NCBI GenBank assembly: GCA_965247505.1
Contig: OZ252020.1
Span: forward strand, 62,001-126,000
DNA from: CAIYRG01 sp965247505
GTDB lineage: Bacteria; Pseudomonadota; Alphaproteobacteria; Micropepsales; Micropepsaceae
DNA: 64,000 nucleotides
Reading direction: 5' to 3'
The stretch's first letter is position 1. The number at the start of each line of letters is the position of its first letter. The notes below the pieces were generated by a model that saw nothing but the letters and a program-made list of their open reading frames with translations, was not told the DNA's origin and ran no database searches. Below are positions 19,820 to 29,301 of the stretch, one piece after another. The position numbers were made by a program, and so were the translations under genes.

Positions 19820-20467
19820 TCAATGGATCGTAGGTTTGTCCATCGGGATGGTCGAGAGAACCTGTTGGCGCGCCCGCTTGCAGGCTAGCACAACCGCATG
19901 GAGCTCCTTCTCCGCGATACGTGAGAGCTCTCGCACGTTCTTGAGCGTATTCGCCAAGTCCTTGTCCGACGCCGGCGGCGGCGAGTCCCTTTCCATGAGA
20001 TCGAGGATGCCGCGCATCATGGCGTTGATCTCGCCGAGCCTTTCCAGGCCTTGGGTGGCGCGTTCGGGAAGGTCGATGACTTCTTTGTCACCGAACAAGC
20101 CGTCGATGAAGCCTTCGAGTTCTTCCGTGCGCGTCAGGCAAAGGCGACGGAGGTCATCCGGGTCAGGTTTGACGGTCACCCTGACCAAGCGAAACGGCTT
20201 GGTACCCGATTGATGTTTCGCCATTTCGTTCCATAGGCTCATAAGCGCATGGAACAGCTCGTTGGCTGCATCTCCGTCATCGAACTCGGGTAGCTCGCCG
20301 TCCCAAAAGCCCTCGATGGTCCGCAGGGGCGAGGCATCGAGCTTGGGAGTCGCGATGTTGCCGAGGCAGCGTGCGCGCATGATGTGAAAAGGAACCGGGC
20401 AGGAGTAGCGCTCCAATAAAGCATTGATTGTCTTGTCGCCAACGTATTTGTGGGACGGCTTCTTCAT
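19820..20467 (-). CDS. Hypothetical protein downstream of a relaxase
   Basis: 215 aa from ATG 20467. The frame is open upstream to 20773 but that part overlaps the relaxase tail in another frame. Soluble, mostly helical, no membrane segment; notable stretches are ERYSCPVPFHIMRARCLGN and GFWDGELPEFDDGDAANEL. It follows the DUF3363 relaxase tail by ~90 bp on the same strand, so it was probably a mobilisation-operon gene. Function not recognised. Confidence 0.6.
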   Translation of the reverse strand: MKKPSHKYVGDKTINALLERYSCPVPFHIMRARCLGNIATPKLDASPLRTIEGFWDGELPEFDDGDAANELFHALMSLWNEMAKHQSGTKPFRLVRVTVKPDPDDLRRLCLTRTEELEGFIDGLFGDKEVIDLPERATQGLERLGEINAMMRGILDLMERDSPPPASDKDLANTLKNVRELSRIAEKELHAVVLACKRARQQVLSTIPMDKPTIH

Positions 20468-20555
20468 TCTCGATTCAACGTCTCGACATGTGCCTTGGTC
20501 GAAACATCCTATGTCGCACTTGGTTCCATTGTCCCGATCTATCGTAGTCTGCTGG

Positions 20556-20847
20556 TTACCCAATCCCAATCCCCCGCTTCCGCGCCAGCTCGAACGACGC
20601 CGACGCGCCCCGCATGATACCGGTGACGCTCTGCCCGAGCCGGCGTTTGAGCACCGGCTTCCAGGGAACGAGGGTGAACTCGCGGCCCTTCTCGATGACG
20701 GCGACCTTGCCGCTGGCGAGCCGGAGCGGGTGCCGGTAGACCCCGTCGATGCACTCGCCGCTGCGCGTCTCAACGAACGTCATGCCGGTTTCCCTGGAAA
20801 GCCTCTCTCCGGCCGCCGCGCGCTCGCGGCTGCGTAGGAGTTGCAAC
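20556..20847 (-). pseudogene. DUF3363-type relaxase, C-terminal fragment
   Basis: About 97 codons: GMTFVETRSGECIDGVYRHP, ASGKVAVIEKGREFTLVPWK then GQSVTGIMRGAS and stop. This is the C-terminal region seen in VirD2-type relaxases with a DUF3363 domain. The nicking domain is missing because IS6 fragment A4 begins at 20848. It implies that the region once had its own mobilisation gene. Confidence 0.7.
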
Positions 20848-20964
20848 GGCATTGTCAGACTACATGGGCTGGACCTACAGAACCTTCAATTGAGGACCCC
20901 TAGGCTGCAAGTTGACACCACTCGGCCAGCGCAGCGGCTCGGGCTTGTTTGAATATGTCGCGGC
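20848..20964 (-). mobile_element. IS6 type A fragment A4 (3' end)
   Basis: One GGCATTGTCAGACTA end plus the last ~20 transposase codons, ending where MITE M4 starts. Confidence 0.8.
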
Positions 20965-21127
20965 TGCATTGTCAGACTAAAATCGTATGTTAGAATTTTC
21001 TTGTTGTTGAGCCATCTTCGTCGCCTGTGCTTGTCCGGTCTAAGCCAAACAAAACGAGTTTTTGTGCCCTGAAATCCCCAATAGGGGACAGGGAGAGACG
21101 ACCAAGAAGATTTAATCTGACAATGCC
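20965..21127 (-). mobile_element. 163-bp MITE (family I), copy M4
   Basis: Full-length copy in reverse orientation. The first base of the left end is T instead of G. It lies between two IS6 type A fragments. Confidence 0.85.
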
Positions 21128-21264
21128 TGCCTCGCCGTTGATCCGGATGAACACCTCATCAAGATGCCAGCGCCACAGCGAATAGGATCCATGACGAATA
21201 CGGCGTTTCCGAATCTCGGCCGCAAACAACGGACCAAAGCGGTTCCACCAGTACCGCACTGGTC
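21128..21264 (-). mobile_element. IS6 type A internal fragment A5
   Basis: Internal transposase segment (RYWWNRFGPLFAAEIRKRR to WHLDEVFIRINGEA) with neither terminus, enclosed by MITEs M4 and M5. Confidence 0.8.
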
Positions 21265-21427
21265 GGCATTGTCAGACTAAAATCGTATGTTAGAATTTTC
21301 TCGTTGTTGAGCCATCTTCGTCGCCTGTGCTTGTCCGGTCTAAGCCAAACAAAACGAGTTTTTGTGCCCTGAAATCCCCAATAGGGGACAGGGAGAGACG
21401 GCCAAGAAGATTTAGTCTGACAATGCC
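21265..21427 (-). mobile_element. 163-bp MITE (family I), copy M5
   Basis: Full copy, reverse orientation, nearly identical to M4 (a few differences near the right end). Confidence 0.88.
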
Positions 21428-21530
21428 CCCTACCGTGATACAGACCAGGCCGGTATGGCGAGGCTCGCGCTGCACCAGCGTCGTGAAGTCGGTCCGGTCG
21501 TTTGTTACCAGCACTCTGCACCTCCCCAAA
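21428..21530 (-). pseudogene. PIN-like (DUF5615-type) protein fragment
   Basis: The frame CRVLVTNDRTDFTTLVQRE then HTGLVCITVG resembles the 'VLVTxDxxDF...H-GLV' core of DUF5615 PIN-like proteins. It is cut by MITE M5 on the 3' side and has no clear start. Confidence 0.4.
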
Positions 21531-22031
21531 CGACCACCCAGGAGAGGACTCACGAGGACAGGAGAGGACAGGACGATGACTGGTCGCGGCGCCGCCTGGC
21601 GGGCGACCACCCCGCAGGGCCGCGAATCGCCCGCCCCGGCGGCCGTCGCACGCGGCGAAACGGACGAATCGCGGGCCGCGATTCGACGGGATAGAGGGGA
21701 TGTTCGGGAAGACGGACGATCCGCCGTCAGATGCCGCAGGAACTCCCGTCGGCTGAGGCAGGTGTCGCCGTCAGGACCGCAGGATTCCGCACGCGATCAC
21801 GCGACGGTCGATGGATAGAGGTCAAAGCGGACCCTCCTCGTCCGCGGCTTCCAGTTCCGAAAGACTTCCTCACACACGACTTCGAAGAGCGTATCCTCCG
21901 GCGAGGCAGGTGGCGCACCGCCAGATCGGATCGAAGCAATCCGATCTTTCGCGCGACGGCGCGTCTTCCCGGGAGTGCCCTGGGGGCGGCGAGGCTTGAC
22001 CGGGCCTCCTTGGGGGGAAGCAGGGCCGGAG
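21531..22031. other. No gene recognised
   Basis: GC-rich DNA with overlapping open frames on both strands (for example plus 21731-22114 and minus 21797-22111). None has recognisable domains or a good ribosome site. It contains a short direct repeat region (GGACAGGAGAGGACAGGACGA near 21557). Probably degraded sequence. Confidence 0.45.
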
Positions 22032-22844
22032 CTAACCACGCGTGCCCGTCGGAGCCCCAAATAAAGCGATGGCGTCATAAGCCGCGTCGTCTCGATCGAT
22101 GTTCTTGCCAATGACGACTACGGTTTGGACGTGGTCGGACTCCAATGCGGTAACCGCCGCATGTTCCATGAAGCCCCGACTCTCCTTGGCGTTTCCGTTC
22201 TTGAACATCACGTAGCTCAGCGCGTAGGTGGAGGCTTTAGGTGGGATGCAGACCACCATGTTGTCGTGTCCCTGCGTCCGCCAATTCCTGTGGACTCGCT
22301 TCTCGAGCTTTACGAGCATCCTCGTGATCTTGATCTGGTCGTCGGGCGAGAACATGTTGAGGGCCACCCCGATCTCCGTCCACCGGGCGGCGCTGCGCCT
22401 TTCCAGCTGAGAAAAGATGGCTGCGAATAGTGGTGAAATCGCCGGTCGAGGCTTGTCCAGGGTCACCCCCGCATCAAGGGAGTTGTAGTAGGTATCCAAC
22501 GGGGCCGACATACCGGTGAGCGTGAATTCAACGTCGGGCTCCACATTGCCGAATTCCAAGAGCGTCGTGAGATACAGGCCGAGAAGATCAAGCTCGTCGG
22601 CAAGGTATCTGACAGACGCTTCGGTTGCCTCGCGTTTCATCAGGTAGTGGAGGATCTGAACCGGATGATCAAGAACGTCGAAGACTGTTTCGAAGTCTGC
22701 CAGATTCATAGTCGGGCAGGGGACGAAGTCTGCTGGAAACCAGCGTGTGTCCTCCAACTCCTTGAGGCTTGACTGGAACGGTCCAAGTCCTTCCAAATAC
22801 ACCGAGTGGACTTGTCCCGGTTTGATTCCGGATCCGCTACTCAT

Positions 22845-23702
22845 TTAAGCGGCCTTTTGTTCGAAGGCCAAGGGGCTTTTACCTCCCAAAGCTGAATGGC
22901 GTCTGCGCAGATTGTAGAAGCCGTTGATGTACTGAAAGAGCGCGCCCTCAACCCCTCTTCTGGTGTACCAGGTTTGGCGCCAGATCAGTTCAGCCTTTAG
23001 CGTTTTGAAGAAGGTCTCGACCACCGCATTGTCGTAGCAGTCGCCTTTGCCGCTCATTGAGACTTTGAAGCCGTGTTGACGCAATCGCTTCTGATAGTCG
23101 TGCGAACAATACTGGCTGCCCCGATCCGTATGATGAGTGCATCCTGGTGGCGGCTTGCGAAGGGCCACCGCCATATCCAAAGCTCTAATTGCCAGATCAC
23201 GCTTGAGCCGGTTGCTGACAGCCCAGCCGATGACACGACGCGAATGAAGGTCCAGCATCACGGCGAGATATAACCACCCCTCGCGCGTCCAGATGTAGCT
23301 GATATCACCTGCCCATTTCTGGTTTGGCAGGGTGGCTGTGAAGTCACGGTTCAGCAGGTTCGGTGCAATGTTGAAACGATGATTGCTGTCTGTTGTCGCC
23401 TTGTATTTACGGGTTCTGACAACGGATATACCGTTTTCACGCATCAAACGCCCAACACGACGATGACCGACGTTCAAGCCCAGCTCTTTCAATTCCTCCG
23501 TCATACGCGGACGTCCGTAACTGCCAAGACTCAAACGGTGTTGCTCTCTGATATGGGCCAACAGAACCAGATCGTTACGCTGACGCTGGCTGATTGGACG
23601 GCTGCGCCAGGCCCGATAACCACGCGACGTGACATCCATTATCCGGCAAAGTCGTTCGACAGGGACCTGGTGGCGGTGTTCGTCAACGAAGGCAAATCTC
23701 AT
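22845..23702 (-). CDS. IS3-family OrfB transposase
   Basis: 285 aa with an rve core: WAGDISYIWTREGWLYLAVM (Asp), HHTDRGSQYCS (Asp), DNAVVETFFKTLKAELI (Glu), then FYNLRRRHSALGGKSP. It overlaps orfA by 4 bp, the usual arrangement for frameshifted OrfAB fusion. Confidence 0.93.
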   Translation of the reverse strand: MRFAFVDEHRHQVPVERLCRIMDVTSRGYRAWRSRPISQRQRNDLVLLAHIREQHRLSLGSYGRPRMTEELKELGLNVGHRRVGRLMRENGISVVRTRKYKATTDSNHRFNIAPNLLNRDFTATLPNQKWAGDISYIWTREGWLYLAVMLDLHSRRVIGWAVSNRLKRDLAIRALDMAVALRKPPPGCTHHTDRGSQYCSHDYQKRLRQHGFKVSMSGKGDCYDNAVVETFFKTLKAELIWRQTWYTRRGVEGALFQYINGFYNLRRRHSALGGKSPLAFEQKAA

Positions 23703-23974
23703 TTGCTTTGCTCCGCGAAGAACACTGTTGCCTTTTTTAACAGATCCCTCTCCTCCTTGAGGAGGCGAACTTCTCTGCGCAGGCGCTCATTCTCCTTCGC
23801 CAGATCCTCTTGTGGGGCCGACGACAGCTCATCTTGCTTCATCGACTGAACCCAATTGCTCAATGTCGAAAAGCCAATGCCTAAATCTGATGCAATCTGT
23901 CTGCGGGTAAGTCCGCTCGTCTGCGCAATGCGAACCGCCTCACGCCTGAATTCTTCGCTGTGTCTGTGTCCCAT
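23699..23974 (-). CDS. IS3-family OrfA
   Basis: 91 aa from ATG 23974, preceded by AAGGAG. HTH region (EFRREAVRIAQTSGLTRRQI, DLGIGFSTLSNWV) and a leucine-zipper-like helix (ENERLRREVRLLKEERDLL) for OrfAB assembly. Confidence 0.92.
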   Translation of the reverse strand: MGHRHSEEFRREAVRIAQTSGLTRRQIASDLGIGFSTLSNWVQSMKQDELSSAPQEDLAKENERLRREVRLLKEERDLLKKATVFFAEQSK

Positions 23975-25646
23975 GATGATTCTCCTTGTTGGTAAAATAT
24001 CCAATCAAGGACCCGGAACAAATGTGAGACATGTCCAGAGACCCTCACCACCTTGCGCACATTGGCCAAGTCATATCCGATTCGATCACGAATGGAATCT
24101 GCTGCGTTCGGATGGGAGCCAAGAAACTCAAGGCGCCTCTTTAGCCGCAACGATTGCAGATTGGGGTCGATCAAAAGCTCTCGAATGTGCTTGCGCAACC
24201 GATCTGGCGCACCCCGCAACGCCGGCGGCGTGACTTTTCCGGACTTGCATTCGATCACCAGGGCAAACGAGTCGATGAATGCAATTAGGTCCGTTTCGTA
24301 GGTCGTTCCATCCTCAACCCACTTGAAATTCCTCTTAATGTGGGAGCTGGGAAACCGTTTCTCAACTATCTCGGCAACTTTTGACTCGAGATACTCCGCG
24401 CGGTGGTCGCTTACTGCAACCGCAAACGGAACAAGGACGGCTTCCATGCAGGGGATTACGAAGCTAAAGAAGCCCGCAGGCAAGGCACAGAAGTATTCGC
24501 CGGCGCCCAGTTTGACGAGAGGCTTTTTCCACACCGGATTGGATAGATGAAGATGCTCGGTCTCGTAGTCGCTCAACGCTCCCAAGGGGAGTGCGTACTG
24601 GTCGAGGACGGCGCTCACTCTGTCTTCGTCGAGATCGAGCGTATCCGCAAGATCGGTCGCGAGAAACGTATACACCTCGGGCAGTCGCAAATCATAGTGG
24701 GCTCTAATCATGGAACGAACGCGGTCCAGAGCCGTTTCCTCCACGTTGAGGTCATCGACAAATTGCTCGGCTTTCTCTTTTTCGAGACCGATTAATTCAT
24801 GGTAGTTTTCGACCAAAAGTCGTCCGTCTGTACCGGACGATCTGAATAGATTTACGAGCGTGTTGAGATGAAACGACTGCCTGGACTCGACTTGGGTGAC
24901 CATCGTCTCAAAGACATCGAAGACGTCCGAGGCAGAAAACCCTTGGGCTTCCAGCAGCCGCGCGTCGAACGGACAGTAAAGTTCGCGTGCGATACGCTTG
25001 ATCTGGGAGGGATAGCCCCAGTTTCGGACGGCCTGCGTGGCGCTTCGCATGAGTTGTTGCGCAAGTGCGACGGCCATTTCGTCGTCCCGAAGTTGCACGC
25101 CGGCGGGGTCGATCTGACGGAAGTTGTGGGCGTCGCACAGCGTCTTCACCTGATCCCAGACTTGCGTTAGCACTTGCGGCCCTAACGGCTTGCCAGACAG
25201 CTCCTCGGGAGGGATTTGAAGCAACAGTGCCTGCAGGATCTCGACGTGGTACGGAAACATCTCGTAGTCGCTGTCGAGCTTCGTGAGGCCGGCGGTCTCG
25301 TCGATTGCGACGCTGAGGCCATAGGACGACATGTGCGAGAGCACGAGGAGGGGATGGTGCCGCCGTAGTATTGCTTTCAGTTCGGACAGCGCTTCCTGGT
25401 ATTTTTCCTCGTTGTTCCTGGCGATTTCCTCGATCGCCGACCGTCACTGATCGTCGCTCAATCCCTCGAACGGATTGCGCAACATGTGAAAGGTGGGAGC
25501 CAGGGTTTGGCCCTGTCCCCGATCCTTCGACTTCCTGCGTCGGCGCTTCTTCTGGGCAGCTTTCTGCGCCAGTCTCTGCTTTGTCCGCGCATTCTTGCTT
25601 TTCCTCATATAGATACTCCAAAGTCAGGTCATAGAGCACCAGGTTG

Positions 25647-25806
25647 GGCATTGTCAGACAAATCGAATTGTAGGATTTTCCTGTTGTTGAGCCACCTTCG
25701 TCTCCCGTGCTTGTCCGGTCTAAGCCAGACAAAACGTGTTTTTGTGCCCTGAAATCCCCAAAAGGGACAGAGAGCGACGACCAAGCAGATTTAATCTGAC
25801 AATGCC
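25647..25806 (-). mobile_element. 160-bp MITE (family I), copy M6
   Basis: Complete but the most diverged copy (GGCATTGTCAGACAAATCG at the left end, right end TCTGACAATGCC). It is followed at once by a type-B IS6 end remnant. Confidence 0.8.
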
Positions 25807-25852
25807 TTGCTGCGCCATCAGCAGCAGGTCACCCTGTTAATGTGACAGCACC
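25807..25852. repeat. Solo type-B IS6 terminus
   Basis: Matches the outer ~45 bp of the transposase-start side of IS6 type B (GGTCACCCTGTTAATGTGAC, then AGCACC). No transposase is attached. Confidence 0.7.
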
Positions 25853-25859
25853 TTCTCAC

Positions 25860-26741
25860 TTATCCTGGGGGGACCCAATCGACATCCGTCGACCAACGCC
25901 ACCTTCTGCCCTCGACGAGCGCTGAAAACTCGACCATGTTCATCGCCTGCAGGCGTTCAAGCCGTTCAACTCCAGCGCCTTTGACGGTGAAGAAAAAGAG
26001 CTCTTCGAATATGCAGCCGGATGGGCAATCTCCCCACGCATGTCGAATGACTACATGCCAAATCCCTTGTGACTTCGATGCCTCGATATCGGAACCGTCT
26101 TCCAGGTACATGTTTGGTTCCGCCAATTCGATTCCCCCCATCATTGAGTACGCCCTGCTCGCCGCGTAAACGTTCAAATGCTCATTGAAATAAAAGACGC
26201 CGGAGTTGAGGGACGAAAACAGCTCTACGGCCGATAAACCAAGTCGTGCATTGAGGGCATCGAATTCCTCATGCCCGGTGTGCAGCGTAACGGATCCGGT
26301 GGTTGCATCGTCAAGAAGACCGGAAAGGGCTTCGGACATGTCCGGCTCCAGGGTGACAACCAACTCCCCAAACGCGTGGGTCTGCCGCACGGTTATGTCC
26401 GCCATCGCCGGATGCGCGTCTCGAATCCGGGATAGGACCGGCTCAATTTCGCGGGCAAGCGCACGTCGTCTCCCTTCGTCCACCAGCAACTCGCCGCTTT
26501 CTCTTTGCAGGATCCTATGAGCCAGGACAGCGGCTTCCGTAGGCGTGGGCTGTTGCCGGGAGTCCACGCGCATGACAAGAGATTCTGGGGGCCCATCCGA
26601 GGCTTCCGAGTTCGGTATAGCGCCGCAGCCGGCCAGCAACATGGCGCAGCACACCGTGGGCCAGACGACAATCACCTCGATCAGATGTTTGAAATCACAT
26701 CTTCGTCCACGAAACGCTCGTACGTTCATGCAAATCCTCAA
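25860..26741 (-). CDS. Lipoprotein of unknown function
   Basis: 293 aa. N-terminal signal with lipobox LLAGC (Cys40) after a hydrophobic stretch VIVVWPTVCCAM. The mature region has no recognised domain; it includes a short WGDCPSGC motif with two cysteines that may pair. No gene partner: IS remnants on one side and a 124-bp IS miniature on the other. It appears intact. Confidence 0.6.
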   Translation of the reverse strand: MRICMNVRAFRGRRCDFKHLIEVIVVWPTVCCAMLLAGCGAIPNSEASDGPPESLVMRVDSRQQPTPTEAAVLAHRILQRESGELLVDEGRRRALAREIEPVLSRIRDAHPAMADITVRQTHAFGELVVTLEPDMSEALSGLLDDATTGSVTLHTGHEEFDALNARLGLSAVELFSSLNSGVFYFNEHLNVYAASRAYSMMGGIELAEPNMYLEDGSDIEASKSQGIWHVVIRHAWGDCPSGCIFEELFFFTVKGAGVERLERLQAMNMVEFSALVEGRRWRWSTDVDWVPPG

Positions 26742-26888
26742 ATATCGTGGATCACAGGCTCGGCTCGTGGTTTCTCGTCAGCATTTCTGCGCCGCTTCCC
26801 CGTGACCTGCATCCCAAGAATTGGACCATTTTGAGCTGGAACTTTCCATCTATGATCGCTGTCTGGGAAAGAGCAAAGTTCTATGAAG

Positions 26889-27012
26889 GGCATTGTCACG
26901 TTACTGAACGATAGTGACGCGCAATAGGCCTATGGCAAACCGCCACCGCTGCCGCTTGAGCTTGGGTTCTATGCCAATTCGCAGCCCGATCGTTCAATAA
27001 CGTGACAATACC
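26889..27012. mobile_element. 124-bp miniature derivative of IS6 type B
   Basis: Ends GGCATTGTCACGTTA and GGTATTGTCACGTTA in inverted orientation. The interior holds only the last transposase codons (TGGCAAACCGCCACCGC) and the 3' untranslated segment, so both ends derive from the same IS side. Non-autonomous. Confidence 0.75.
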
Positions 27013-27115
27013 GGCCAAACTGCGGTTGAGCGTCCTGCCGCTCGCCTCTCGTCGCCAGCGCCAGCGCGTCAGCCGCGTCGCCATAGCTCGAAGCAGACCG
27101 TAATTTTGCGCTCAT
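27013..27115 (-). pseudogene. N-terminal fragment of an unrecognised gene
   Basis: ATG at 27115 opens 34 codons (MSAKLRSASSYGDAADALAL, then ATRGERQDAQPQFG) before the 124-bp miniature element cuts it. The upstream side is the TTCCCTG motif cluster, which may have been its control region. Confidence 0.35.
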
Positions 27116-27142
27116 TTCAGGCGCCCTGTTACACCCAAATAT

Positions 27143-27311
27143 TTCCCTGAAAGGCGAAATTATTTCCCTGTTCCGTTCAAAAAATTCCCTGTTATTTTTT
27201 TAGGGAATTTGGCTGTAACCGCCTCCAATACCTACCATATTTTACCCTTCAAAGGGCGATTCTTGTCCAAAATTGACGAAATTCCCTGTTAATTCCCTGT
27301 TTAACAGGGAA
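27143..27311. repeat. TTCCCTG motif cluster
   Basis: Five direct TTCCCTG copies (27143, 27164, 27185, 27282, 27293) plus inverted partners at 27201-27207 (TAGGGAA) and 27305-27311 (CAGGGAA). Several sit in AATTCCCTGTT. The last part, TTCCCTGTTTAACAGGGAA, is a perfect inverted repeat. The DNA is markedly AT-richer than its surroundings. It may be an operator array, iterons or an attachment region. Confidence 0.7.
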
Positions 27312-27315
27312 TTTG

Positions 27316-27678
27316 AGGCCGAGACGCGCGTGACCCCTACTGCATGCACAGCCACGCAGCGTCAGTCGTTGTACGGTTTATTGTCTCTTCATAATAAGTC
27401 CGGGTTTTCCGGTGGTTAGCACGCTAATTTGTCGGATTGCGTGTAACAGAGACTGCCTTTCTGACTTTGTTGCGCGGTTTCTTCGAGAAGTCTCTGCTGG
27501 CGATTTCCGGGCTTCCCGTTTTATCAGGCGAATGTGGCACGAGACCGGTTCGAGCATAGCTGAGACCGTTTCGATCATCGGCCCTTTAGCGATCGGGCTA
27601 CCGGCACCCTTGGCGATCCGGCTGCCTGCACCTCCAGCAAAGGCAGAGATCACCCCACACATGAAGAGAAGGTCTACT
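27316..27678. other. No gene recognised
   Basis: Overlapping frames on both strands (plus 27412-27699, minus 27378-27662) have no recognisable domain. It lies between the motif cluster and the recombinase stop codon. Confidence 0.45.
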
Positions 27679-29301
27679 TCAGCGTTTTGTCTGCAATAAC
27701 CGGGTCTGCGCCGGCCACGAGACGGGAAACGACGAGGCGAGTGCGGTGAGCGTCAAATTCTCACTTCCCTCCCGGCGCAAGATTGTCCTGACAAATTCGG
27801 GCGATGCAAACGCGAGCGACATGAGCTGGCGAACGTAGCGCTCCGTAAGCTCTTCATCGCCTGCGATTTCTTCGATGGCAGAAAAGCGGCCTGTGACAAG
27901 ATCATCTAACCATTTACGCGCTTTGGCGATAGCATTCAGAATCGCCTCTTGCGTGTCTGGCCTCAATGAAGCCGGGCGTGAAGGCTGATGAGAGATGCCT
28001 TTCTTTGCCACGGCGCATTTCTTCGTCCAGGGCAATTTTATGCTGTGAGCTTCGGGGGCTTCGGGCTCCAATGAGCCCTCATTGTGGATGTCCGAACCGT
28101 TCTGCGTGTCAGAACGCGCCTTCAGTACAATCTCGATTGCGTCCACATGCACTACAATCCGGCTAATGTATTCCTCGATCAAAATGCGATCTTCACGGCA
28201 ATCGTCATATTTGATTTGAGCAGCATCAAGATACGATCGCAGTCCTTGCATGACCACCGCCTCTATCTGGGGCGCGGGGACACGTGTGACCGGTCCTGCA
28301 AGTTCGTGACGGCGCTGCAGGACTGCTCGAGAAACATAATACCTGTGCCGCCTACCCCTTTTGCTCGTATGAGATGGGCTCATGCGGTTGCCCGCTGCGT
28401 CGTGGATGTACCCCGTCAACATGGCAGATGATCCACGGATCCTTGTCCTGCGCTTGACCCTGTTGGCTGAGAGTCTGGCCTGCACTTCGTCAAAGAGAGC
28501 ACGGTCCAAGATCGGCTCATGCTCGCCAGGATGGATTTGACCCTGATACATGATCTCACCGACATAGAGGCGGTTACGCAAGAGATACCCGAGGGCGCCG
28601 GCTCCAATCCGGCAGCCGCCCTTGAGCGTGCCCTTGGCCAAAGGACGCCTCTTGCTTCTGATCCCTTTGCGATCGAGGTCTTTTGCCAGCAGGCTTATCG
28701 AGCCCAACTCCAGATATCGCCTGTATATCGTTCGAACCGTCTCTGCCTCTTTTGGCACGACGACCAGCTTCTTTCCGATGTTCACATAGCCAAGTGACGT
28801 TGGCCCGCCGGTCCAAAGCCCCTTGCGCTTCGAGGCCGCGATCTTGTCGCGCACGCGTTCGCCGATCACCTCGCGTTCGAATTGAGCAAAGGAAAGCAGA
28901 ACATTCAGCGTCAACCGCCCCATGCTGGAGGTTGTGTTGAAGGATTGGGTAATCGATACGAACGACACATCATGTTTGTCGAATAGTTCGACGAGTTTGG
29001 CAAAATCGGTCAGCGAACGCGTCAGGCGGTCAACCTTGTAGACGACGACCGTATCGATCTTTCCGGCATTGATTTCAAAGAGTAGCGTCTGCAGCGCAGG
29101 CCGTTCGAGCGAGGCCCCCGATAACCCCCCGTCATCATAGGGGTCGGGAATGAGCCGCCAGCCCTCATGGGCCTGACTCGTTATATACGCCTCGCAAGCC
29201 TCCCGTTGGGCATCCAACGAATTGAACTCCAAGTCGAGATTACGTTCGGTGGATTTGCGCGTGTAGATCGCGCAGCGGAAAAGTTTTCTTGCCGCGGTCA
29301 T
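27679..29301 (-). CDS. Large serine recombinase
   Basis: 540 aa from ATG 29301, whose A overlaps the TGA of the DUF2924 gene. The resolvase domain has Ser17 in YTRKSTE, the VDRLTRSLTDFAKL arginine region and a long helix (LLSFAQFEREVIGERVRDK). A recombinase domain (~170-260: GPTSLGYVNIGKKL, KGTLKGGCRIGAGALGYLL) follows, then a long C-terminal half lacking obvious zinc-ribbon cysteines. It would catalyse site-specific integration or excision of the element that carries the upstream terminase module. Confidence 0.9.
   Translation of the reverse strand: MTAARKLFRCAIYTRKSTERNLDLEFNSLDAQREACEAYITSQAHEGWRLIPDPYDDGGLSGASLERPALQTLLFEINAGKIDTVVVYKVDRLTRSLTDFAKLVELFDKHDVSFVSITQSFNTTSSMGRLTLNVLLSFAQFEREVIGERVRDKIAASKRKGLWTGGPTSLGYVNIGKKLVVVPKEAETVRTIYRRYLELGSISLLAKDLDRKGIRSKRRPLAKGTLKGGCRIGAGALGYLLRNRLYVGEIMYQGQIHPGEHEPILDRALFDEVQARLSANRVKRRTRIRGSSAMLTGYIHDAAGNRMSPSHTSKRGRRHRYYVSRAVLQRRHELAGPVTRVPAPQIEAVVMQGLRSYLDAAQIKYDDCREDRILIEEYISRIVVHVDAIEIVLKARSDTQNGSDIHNEGSLEPEAPEAHSIKLPWTKKCAVAKKGISHQPSRPASLRPDTQEAILNAIAKARKWLDDLVTGRFSAIEEIAGDEELTERYVRQLMSLAFASPEFVRTILRREGSENLTLTALASSFPVSWPAQTRLLQTKR

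Larger units (their letters stand above)
22807..24037 (-). mobile_element. IS3-family element (TGGACWTGTC ends), copy 1
   Basis: 1231 bp with ends TGGACTTGTCC and TGGACATGTCT, flanked by a GAG direct repeat on both sides (22804-22806 and 24038-24040). It is the clearest recent transposition in the window. Confidence 0.95.
22032..25608 (-). pseudogene. Large PD-(D/E)XK-like protein, split by an IS and a nonsense codon
   Basis: Removing the IS3-family insertion at 22807-24037 and one copy of its GAG target duplication joins KVVRVS to VYLEGLG in one frame. The ancestral protein has ~785 aa from ATG 25608. The N-terminal ~30 residues are strongly basic (KKRRRRKSKDRG). A later region reads TTYETDLIAFIDSFALVIECKSGKV, the Asp...Glu-x-Lys pattern of PD-(D/E)XK nucleases, followed by RLRKHIRELL. 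A TGA at 25444-25446 interrupts the frame after SDDQ; downstream ATGs (such as 25344) could allow a shorter product. Function unknown; a DNA- or RNA-cleaving role is inference. Confidence 0.7.

Noticed and set aside
25444..25446. In-frame TGA considered as recoded selenocysteine
   Set aside because: No SECIS-like hairpin was evident just downstream, and the same gene is independently broken by an IS, so simple decay is more likely.
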